Of a DNA stretch of 64,000 bases, positions 54,064 through 61,517 are shown piece after piece. Source of the DNA: JAWWOL01 sp033851545 (GTDB taxonomy: Bacteria; Actinomycetota; Actinomycetes; JAWWOL01). The notes under the pieces were generated by a model. The model searched no databases. It was not told the origin of the DNA and saw only the letters and a list, made by a program, of their open reading frames with translations. The stretch covers positions 1 to 64,000 of the forward strand of contig JAWWOO010000002.1 of assembly GCA_033851545.1 (NCBI GenBank), read 5' to 3'. The stretch's first letter is position 1, and the number at the start of each line of letters is the position of its first letter. A program made the translations under genes and the position numbers.

Positions 54064-55052
54064 CGGGCTACCTCGAGAGTGCGGACCTGCGCCGCTGCGG
54101 GGGACCCGGCTCGGGTTGTACGGGCGGAGCTCCAGGGCAGCACCAACGTGACTCCATCCAGATGGCGGTCGAGACGACCGTCGAGTGCGGCGGCCCGGCG
54201 GGACCAGCGCGCCAATGTGCCGCTGTCATGCGGGTCCTCGGCCCCGGTGACGGTGAGCACGAGCTCTGCCGCGTCGTCCTCGGGGTTGAGCGGGAGGGCG
54301 ATCGTGACCCGGGCCGACGTGCGTACGCCGGCCAGGGCCGCGAGCACCACGTGGTAGGCGGTGACCGCGTGCACCGGCGAGCAGGGCAGCAGGCGGGCGG
54401 GCAGGTCGAGCCGGACGTCGGCGCCGGTCCGCCGGCTGGCCGCGACGGCTGCCCGTACGGAGACCGCGAGGTCCCCGGCGAGGCTCCCGCCGGCCAGTGA
54501 CTTCTCGACCCTGCGCAGCTCGTCCAGCGCCGTCCGGATGTGCTCGGTCGCCGGTGACTGTTCGGGGGAGGTCTCGCAGAGGTAGAGCGCGGCGACCAGC
54601 GCCGGCAACGGGCCGTCGCCGAGGGCCGCTGCCACATCGGAGCGCTCCTCGTCGATCTCGAGGACCTGGCGTTCGGCGTCGAGCGCGGGCAGGACGGTGG
54701 CGATGGCGAGGGTGAGCGCGTCGGCGGCGGCGCCGAGCAGGAACAGGTCGGCGGAGCCCAGCCCGGCGTCGGCCACGACGCACAGGGCGGCGGCGAGCCG
54801 GCCACCCTGACGCAGCGGGATGTCCAGCAACGCGGTCGCAGGCCGGGGCTGCGCCGGCACGAGGGTCAGTGCCGAGGTGGCGATGACGGCGCCCGTACGG
54901 CTGCGCCCGGCTTCGCGCAGGGTCAACGTGGCCCGGACGGACAGCCCGTCGGCGAGCACCTGCAGCGCTGAGTCGATCCGGCGATCGACGTCGGCCGCGA
55001 GCTGCCTGATGAAAGCGGCGAGCACGGCAAAGCCGTCGGGACCGCTGTCCAT
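54060..55052 (-). CDS. Degenerate histidine-kinase-like protein
   Basis: A 330-residue cytoplasmic protein with a GAF-like N-terminal half (about 10-140). The segment EIDEERSDVAAALGDGPLPA aligns with a HisKA_3 dimerisation helix but lacks the phospho-His. A C-terminal domain follows with the shape of a GHKL ATPase, but its N-box (VTAYHVVLAALAGV) lacks the Asn/Glu for ATP/Mg. It is translationally coupled to the BldM-like gene, whose receiver is also degenerate. The start is ATG 55052 behind GGAGGTGGG. This reading of domains is by pattern only. Confidence 0.65.
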   Translation of the reverse strand: MDSGPDGFAVLAAFIRQLAADVDRRIDSALQVLADGLSVRATLTLREAGRSRTGAVIATSALTLVPAQPRPATALLDIPLRQGGRLAAALCVVADAGLGSADLFLLGAAADALTLAIATVLPALDAERQVLEIDEERSDVAAALGDGPLPALVAALYLCETSPEQSPATEHIRTALDELRRVEKSLAGGSLAGDLAVSVRAAVAASRRTGADVRLDLPARLLPCSPVHAVTAYHVVLAALAGVRTSARVTIALPLNPEDDAAELVLTVTGAEDPHDSGTLARWSRRAAALDGRLDRHLDGVTLVLPWSSARTTRAGSPAAAQVRTLEVAR

Positions 55053-55185
55053 CTCCCACCTCCGTGATCGCCAGACGCTTGTCTTCCCGACAGGCATCGG
55101 CACGAGGAGGGGTCAGGGTGAGCGTTCCGGCCGAAAAGTCCGGACCAATCCGGCGGCGACTGCTTTGCGCCCTGTTTACCGCTGG

Positions 55186-56115
55186 TCAGGCGCCCAGGAG
55201 CTCGGCGATGTCGGGCCGGCTGAGCCACTCCTCGCGCACGTTCGGCGGCAGGTCCCCGGCGATCGCGAGCACGGCGTTGCGGGCGGCGGCGAGGCTGCGG
55301 TCGCTCTCGTCCGGGTCGGTGTCGGCGAGCAGCGCCCCGAGCAGGGCACGGGCCGGCCACACCAGTGGCAGGGTCGCCAGGCCCTCGGCCAGGGTCGCGG
55401 CGCGGCGCAGCGTGGCGGTGGCCTCGTCGGAGCCGGTGTGCAGCTGGGCCACGCCGAGGAACAGCAGGCCCTTGGCCACGTGCCGCGGTGCGCGCGCCTC
55501 CTCGGCGCCGGCGACGGCCGCCTCCGCCGACTCGACGGCCTGCGCCGCGTTGCCCTCGAGCAGCGCCACCTCGGCGCGTACCCAGTCCAGCCGGACCCGC
55601 TGCCGCCACCAGTCGTCGCGCCCGGGCACCAGCTTGGCCGCCTCGGCGAGCTCTGTGGCCGCAGCCGCCGCGTCGCCCAGCCCGACGGCGTCGGCCGCCA
55701 GGCCGAGCCGGCAGTCGAACGCCGCCTCGCCCGTGCCGTCGGTCAGGGCCAACCCGCGCAGGTCGGTCTCCCGGGCAGCGGTGTGCCGGCCGAGCTGACG
55801 GTGCACGGAGGCGACGGTTGCGGCCGCGAGTGCGGAGAACAGCCGCTGGTCGGCAGGCATGCCGGGCGACTCGCCGCCGTCGATGAGCGGCGACAGCACC
55901 ATCAGCGCCCCGCCATAGCGACCTCCGGCTCCGAGCGCAACGCCCAGCAGCCACGCTGCTGCCGTCACCTCGGCCCTGCGGCCCTGCTTCTGCGCGAGGA
56001 CGACGGCCTGCTCGAGCGCGCTGATCGCGTCCGCCGGCCTGCCGTGGAAAGCGGCACGCTCGCCGGTCGCGAGCAGGCCGGCCAGATCGGCCGAGCCCTG
56101 GGCATCTGCGTTCAC
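55186..56115 (-). CDS. TPR-like helical protein
   Basis: A 309-residue protein made of repeating Ala-rich helical pairs about 35-40 residues long (GERAAFHGRPADAISALEQA; AAWLLGVALGAGGRYGGALM; EVALLEGNAAQAVESAEAAV; LLFLGVAQLHTGSDEATATL), a tetratricopeptide-like solenoid. It starts at GTG 56115 with GGAGGC upstream; the frame runs 78 codons further but with unconvincing sequence. It is encoded upstream of the kinase-like/BldM pair on the same strand, so it may belong to that regulatory group as a scaffold. No further identity is visible. Confidence 0.72.
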   Translation of the reverse strand: MNADAQGSADLAGLLATGERAAFHGRPADAISALEQAVVLAQKQGRRAEVTAAAWLLGVALGAGGRYGGALMVLSPLIDGGESPGMPADQRLFSALAAATVASVHRQLGRHTAARETDLRGLALTDGTGEAAFDCRLGLAADAVGLGDAAAAATELAEAAKLVPGRDDWWRQRVRLDWVRAEVALLEGNAAQAVESAEAAVAGAEEARAPRHVAKGLLFLGVAQLHTGSDEATATLRRAATLAEGLATLPLVWPARALLGALLADTDPDESDRSLAAARNAVLAIAGDLPPNVREEWLSRPDIAELLGA

Positions 56116-56258
56116 GCCGCCTCCGGTCGCTTCTCCTCGTACGGTCCCCTGCCGGGCGCTACCTATCGGCAGGCAGACCGGTACGGCGAAGGTTATCCGC
56201 TCGACCCAGCTCGCGGCCGCTGTTCCGTCCACGACGCACCCGCGGTCGCTGCCGGGCA

Positions 56259-57209
56259 TCAGAGCCCGAGCCGGTGCTCCACCTGCTCGACCGCGTGCGG
56301 CACATCCCTGATGTACGAGACCCGTGCGGGCAGGTTCTCGAGCCACCACCCGGCCCCCCCGAGCAGGATGGACGCCGCTGGAGCGGTCACCGGGACGTCC
56401 GCGAGCTGGGCCGGGTCACCCGTGACGCGCATCGACGACCAGAGGAACAGCACCGCGGGGCCGACCCGGCGTACGGCTCCGGCCAACGCGTCGCGGGGCA
56501 CCGCACCGCCCAGGTTGCGGGTGGCGATCCCCCGCTCGTCGAGGGCGGCGGCCAGCACGTGCAGCGGCAACGCGTGGTAGTCGTCCGGCGCACAGGCCAG
56601 CAGGACCTGCGGCATGCGCCTCGGCTCGGGCAACGGCGTCGTCCGCAATGCGACGAGGACGCACTCGGCCAGCAGGTGCTCGACCTCCACCCCTTGGCCA
56701 GTGGCCTCCCAGCGCTCGCCGACGCCGTGCAGGACCGGCCCGACCAGGCCGTGCCAGGTGGCGGCCACCCCGTGCTCGCGGAGGGAACGGCGGATCGCGG
56801 AGGTGACGGTGGCGGCGTCGAGCGACATCGCAGCCCGGGCCAGGCCGCGGACGTCGGGGCTGCCGCCCGGGAGCGACACGACCCGACCGCCGCCCGACCG
56901 CGACCGGGCTTGAACCGGGACCGGCGCGGTCCCGGGCACCGTGGCCGCCGACAGCGCAGCGGCCTGGGCGGGGGGTACGCCCTCCCGGGTCAGCCGGCGC
57001 ATCACCTGCAGCCGGTCGAGGTCTGCTTCGGTGAACCGCCGGTGCCGGCCGGCCGTGTGACCAGTAGGACCCAAGCCGTAGCGGCGGTCCCAGGTGCGCA
57101 GCGTGGCCGGCGCGATGCCCAGCCTGCGGGCGACCGCCGCCACGGTGAACCTGGGGCTGTCCGGACCGGGCTCACCCTCGGCGTAAGGAGGCACTGTGGC
57201 GGGCGTCAC
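56259..57209 (-). CDS. MerR regulator with B12-binding domain (CarH/LitR-like)
   Basis: A 316-residue regulator: a MerR DNA-binding domain (RFTVAAVARRLGIAPATLRT; RFTEADLDRLQVM), a cobalamin-binding four-helix domain with the Wx9EH motif (W167, E177-H178) and a Rossmann-like B12 domain in which DxHxxG is partly kept (D210, H212, then Pro215 instead of Gly). In CarH and LitR, adenosylcobalamin bound here makes the repressor light-sensitive. It lies divergent from whiB. Light control is inferred and depends on whether the altered motif still binds B12. Confidence 0.85.
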   Translation of the reverse strand: MTPATVPPYAEGEPGPDSPRFTVAAVARRLGIAPATLRTWDRRYGLGPTGHTAGRHRRFTEADLDRLQVMRRLTREGVPPAQAAALSAATVPGTAPVPVQARSRSGGGRVVSLPGGSPDVRGLARAAMSLDAATVTSAIRRSLREHGVAATWHGLVGPVLHGVGERWEATGQGVEVEHLLAECVLVALRTTPLPEPRRMPQVLLACAPDDYHALPLHVLAAALDERGIATRNLGGAVPRDALAGAVRRVGPAVLFLWSSMRVTGDPAQLADVPVTAPAASILLGGAGWWLENLPARVSYIRDVPHAVEQVEHRLGL

Positions 57210-57300
57210 CTAGCCGATGATGCAGCCCGCGCGGCCCGGCCACAACCGGAGCGGCCCGGCCGGCGAACTACATGGGCGGCAAGCAGAGCACCAAGAGCAG

Positions 57301-57329
57301 TTGAACAACTCCTGAAGCGGTTGTAGGTT
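57301..57329 (+). promoter_or_regulatory. Candidate housekeeping promoter of whiB
   Basis: TTGAAC (57301-57306), a 17-base spacer and TAGGTT (57324-57329) lie 48 bases before the whiB start. Spacing and elements fit an actinomycete sigma-70-type promoter. Confidence 0.5.
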
Positions 57330-57376
57330 GGTCGTCAGGCCCCTGACCTGGCCTAGTCGAAGGGCGGAACCCTGCC

Positions 57377-57676
57377 ATGAGCGATCTGACGCGTCTCCCC
57401 GGCCCGGTTGCCGAGCACTGGGAGTGGCAGCAGCACGCCGCCTGTGCCGGCCTCGGCACCGAGACGTTCTTCCACCCTGAGGGCGAGCGGGGGCGCCGCC
57501 GGGCGAACCATGAGGCGAGGGCCAAGGCCGTCTGCGAGACCTGCCCGGTCAAGGTGCCCTGCGCCGAGCACGCCCTGCGGGTCAAGGAGCCGTACGGGGT
57601 CTGGGGCGGGCTGTCGGCGAGCGACCGCGAGGAGATCCTGGGCAGTCCGGCGGCACACACCGCCGAGGCCTCCTGA
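57377..57676 (+). CDS. whiB3: WhiB-family Fe-S regulator, WhiB3-like
   Basis: A 99-residue WhiB protein with four cluster cysteines (Cys23, 53, 56 and 62), the FFHPEGERG segment and the GVWGG turn (74-78). The LPGP start and EPYGVWGGL region match mycobacterial WhiB3, and its position between the sigD group and groEL1 is the same as for Rv3416. The family uses a [4Fe-4S] cluster to sense redox or NO and binds the primary sigma factor to change transcription. Confidence 0.92.
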   Translation: MSDLTRLPGPVAEHWEWQQHAACAGLGTETFFHPEGERGRRRANHEARAKAVCETCPVKVPCAEHALRVKEPYGVWGGLSASDREEILGSPAAHTAEAS

Positions 57677-57746
57677 CCGGCGGCCGAGCGAGGCATCGTA
57701 CGGTGGCATTCACCCCGACGACCGACCCCGTTCAGGAGACGACACG

Positions 57747-58532
57747 ATGAGCTCAGCGGCCGACGCCACGATCGACGCCCTCCGCTCCGGCCATGACGAG
57801 CTGGTGGTGCTGGTCGCCGACCTCGGCCCCGCCGAGCTGACCGGTCCCTCCCGCTGCTCGTCCTGGGACCTCTCGCAGGTGCTGAGCCATCTGGGCAGCG
57901 GCGCCGAGATCAGCCTCGGCACGCTCAACCGGGCCCTCGACCCGACCGCGACCTCCGTGCCCAACACCGAGATCTGGGACCGCTGGAACGCGATGAGCCC
58001 GATCGACCGGCTCGCCGGGTTCCTTAGCATCGACGAGAGGCTTGTGGAGGCCTACGAGGCGCTGGAGGCCCCGACGCGCGAAAACCTGCGGATCGACCTG
58101 GGTTTCCTGCCGGAGCCGGTCGACGTCGCGACCGCCGCGGGCTTCCGGCTGAGCGAGTTCGCCCTGCACTCGTGGGACGTCCGCGCCAGCTTCGACCCGG
58201 CCGCGACCGTGGCGGACGAGGCGACGCCGCTGGTGTTCGACCGCGTGGCGGCACTGCTCGGCTGGATCGGCCACGCCGATGCGGTCGAGGGCAAGGTTGC
58301 GCTGCTGGTGGAGACGTCGGATCCCGTACGGCGGTTCGGGCTGGCCATCGGCGATGCGGTGAGCATCGGCGACGTGCCCGAGGCCGCCGACGGCACCCTC
58401 AGCCTGCCGGCGGAGGCCTGGCTGCGGCTGGCCACGGGGCGGCTGACACCCGACCGGACCCCGGCGGACGTCAGCCTCACCTCGGACGCGGTCTCGCTGG
58501 ACGACCTGCGGCGGGTCTTCCCCGGCTACTGA
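57747..58532 (+). CDS. Maleylpyruvate-isomerase/DinB-fold protein
   Basis: A 261-residue protein of the mycothiol-dependent maleylpyruvate isomerase (DinB-like) family. The N-terminal four-helix bundle holds SSWDLSQVLSHLGSGAE and ALHSWDVRASFD, which supply His ligands of the metal site. A C-terminal domain follows from about residue 160. Members use mycothiol or act on unknown thiol adducts. GGAG precedes ATG 57747. The frame extends upstream across whiB in another phase, but that part is not coding. Confidence 0.83.
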   Translation: MSSAADATIDALRSGHDELVVLVADLGPAELTGPSRCSSWDLSQVLSHLGSGAEISLGTLNRALDPTATSVPNTEIWDRWNAMSPIDRLAGFLSIDERLVEAYEALEAPTRENLRIDLGFLPEPVDVATAAGFRLSEFALHSWDVRASFDPAATVADEATPLVFDRVAALLGWIGHADAVEGKVALLVETSDPVRRFGLAIGDAVSIGDVPEAADGTLSLPAEAWLRLATGRLTPDRTPADVSLTSDAVSLDDLRRVFPGY

Positions 58533-58544
58533 CCCGCGAGGGCG

Positions 58545-58895
58545 CTAGCGCGCCAGCCCGGGGTCGCGGAACCGCGTGCAGTGGCAGTCCGAGGCGGCGC
58601 CGTCCTCGACCGCTGCCTCGCAACCGCCACGAACCTGTTCACCGGCCCGCCAGGCGTCACCGAAGGCACCGGTGTGCCACGCCGAGGAGTGACCGCAGTC
58701 GCATGAGCGGAACAGACCGAAGTAGCTGGCGGCGGAGGGCGGGCGAACAGCCAGGACCGCCGGCGGCTCGGCCGCGGTCACGGCCGGCGGAACGGCGGGC
58801 ACCGACGGGATGATCCTGACCGTGGCGGGGCTGACCGGGTTGGCCGCCTGCCAGCGGAGGCCCGCCTGCGCGAGGGTGATCGGGTTGGGACTCAT
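58545..58895 (-). CDS. Cys-rich hypothetical protein
   Basis: A 116-residue protein: a Pro/Ala-rich first half with no recognised domain and a C-terminal half with a likely metal-binding set, SCDCGHSSAWHTG then GGCEAAVEDG and DCHCTRF (two CxC pairs, two His). Strong third-position GC and a GGGGAG ribosome site support a real gene. Function unknown. Zinc binding is inferred from residue spacing only. Confidence 0.65.
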   Translation of the reverse strand: MSPNPITLAQAGLRWQAANPVSPATVRIIPSVPAVPPAVTAAEPPAVLAVRPPSAASYFGLFRSCDCGHSSAWHTGAFGDAWRAGEQVRGGCEAAVEDGAASDCHCTRFRDPGLAR

Positions 58896-59020
58896 CCGTG
58901 CTCCCCGTAATGGTCAGCTCTGGCATTCCTTTGCCCAACTGATGTATCGGTCCGGCGGCCACTCTTCTGCTAGCCCGTACGGGTGCCACGAGGTGCCGAC
59001 CGCGCGCGGGCTGACAGGAC

Positions 59021-59054
59021 GAAGGCCCGCCCGGCGAGCGCCGGACGGGCCTTC
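59021..59054 (-). terminator. Terminator after groEL1
   Basis: GAAGGCCCG-CCCGGC, loop GAGC, GCCGG-ACGGGCCTTC forms a long GC-rich stem directly downstream of the groEL1 stop. Confidence 0.75.
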
Positions 59055-59071
59055 GGTCGGTGCAGGTCGTA

Positions 59072-60700
<1,629 letters not shown>

Positions 60701-60750
60701 GTCGGTACGGTCCTCTCGGGACTCAGATCATCAGGTGCAGGGAAACGGAA

Positions 60751-60786
60751 ACGCCCTGGGGCCCGGGGTACGGGCGCCCAGGGCGT
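60751..60786 (-). terminator. Hairpin between groES and groEL1
   Basis: ACGCCCTGGG (60751-60760) pairs with CCCAGGGCGT (60777-60786), with an inner GCCC/GGGC stem. It may terminate part of the groES transcripts or mark an RNA cut, giving unequal GroES and GroEL1 levels. Confidence 0.6.
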
Positions 60787-60806
60787 GACCAAAGAGCGTG
60801 GTGCGG

Positions 60807-61121
60807 TTAGTCCAGGACGACGGCGAGCACGTCGCGCGCGGACAGGACGAGATATTCCTGGCCGGACAGCTTGACCTCGGTGCCGCCGTACTTGCTGAAG
60901 ATCACCTTGTCGCCGACCTCGACGTCGAGCGGGACACGCGCGCCGTCCTCGAAGCGACCCGGGCCCACAGCCAGGACGCGGCCCTCCTGGGGCTTCTCCT
61001 TGGCGGTGTCAGGGATCACGATGCCGGAAGCCGTGGTCTGCTCGGCCTCGAGCACCTGGATGACGATGCGGTCCTCGAGCGGCTTGATGCCGACCCGGGT
61101 GTCACTGGCGGTGGTCGTCAT
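60807..61121 (-). CDS. groES: Co-chaperonin GroES
   Basis: A 104-residue GroES: IKPLEDRIVIQVLEAEQTTA, the mobile loop TTASGIVIPDTAKEKPQ and the C-terminal GQEYLVLSARDVLAVV are complete. It forms the heptameric lid of GroEL. The start is ATG 61121 behind GGGGGAGG; the frame is open for 66 more codons through the promoter and CIRCE, which are not coding. Heat control by HrcA is indicated by CIRCE at 61221. Confidence 0.96.
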   Translation of the reverse strand: MTTTASDTRVGIKPLEDRIVIQVLEAEQTTASGIVIPDTAKEKPQEGRVLAVGPGRFEDGARVPLDVEVGDKVIFSKYGGTEVKLSGQEYLVLSARDVLAVVLD

Positions 61122-61220
61122 GCGTGACCTCCCCCTTCTCGTGCGGAATGGACGGAGCCGGAAAAGTTCGGGGAGCAGGTCCGGTCGGGCCGCCGTCGCG
61201 GGGGTCAGCCCTTCGGTCTG

Positions 61221-61247
61221 CTGGCACTCGTTGGTGCTGAGTGCCAG
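61221..61247. promoter_or_regulatory. CIRCE element (HrcA operator)
   Basis: CTGGCACTC, nine bases, GAGTGCCAG is a perfect CIRCE dyad. It lies just downstream of the -10 element, where HrcA binding would block transcription. Confidence 0.9.
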
Positions 61248-61252
61248 TGGGA

Positions 61253-61282
61253 ACATTAGGCCGGAGATCAGCACTCCGTCAA
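61253..61282 (-). promoter_or_regulatory. groES promoter
   Basis: On the minus strand TTGACG (61282-61277), 18 bases, TAATGT (61258-61253). It sits between and partly inside the two CIRCE-like dyads. Confidence 0.75.
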
Positions 61283-61294
61283 GGCGAGTGCCAG
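61268..61294. promoter_or_regulatory. Second, weaker CIRCE-like element
   Basis: The right half GAGTGCCAG is perfect and the left half TCAGCACTC keeps GCACTC, with a 9-base spacer. Its start lies 47 bases from the first CIRCE, and it spans the -35 element. Confidence 0.65.
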
Positions 61295-61449
61295 CCGTAC
61301 GGGAGCTGGCACGCACCACAGCCGACGTGGCTGCGGGATTTCCCTCGCCGGCCGCAGGGAATCCCGCATCGACGCGCCGGCACCCGTTCCGACAAGCGCT
61401 CCCGTCGCCGCCGCGTACATCCCGCCTGTCCCCGGCTGACGTCCCAAAT
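61295..61449. other. Intergenic stretch with no visible feature
   Basis: Part of the 396-base gap between groES and the glycosidase gene. Outside the promoter/CIRCE cluster and the inverted repeat I see no convincing gene or site here. Confidence 0.5.
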
Positions 61450-61506
61450 CGATCTTGGAGATGATGGTCCCATTCGCGAGTTTTGAGACCATCAAGTCCA
61501 AGATCG
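61450..61506. repeat. 57-base inverted repeat / possible terminator
   Basis: CGATCTTGGA (61450-61459) with GATGGTC (61462-61468) pairs with GACCATC (61487-61493) and TCCAAGATCG (61497-61506). It lies 11 bases after the glycosidase stop. The stem is less GC-rich than the local DNA, and no U-tract follows, so it may be a small mobile palindrome or a terminator. Confidence 0.6.
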
Positions 61507-61517
61507 TTTGAGAACGG

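Noticed and set aside
61268..61501. A 77-codon minus-strand frame between groES and the glycosidase
   Set aside because: It is built from the inverted repeat and the CIRCE/promoter region and shows no coding bias or ribosome site.
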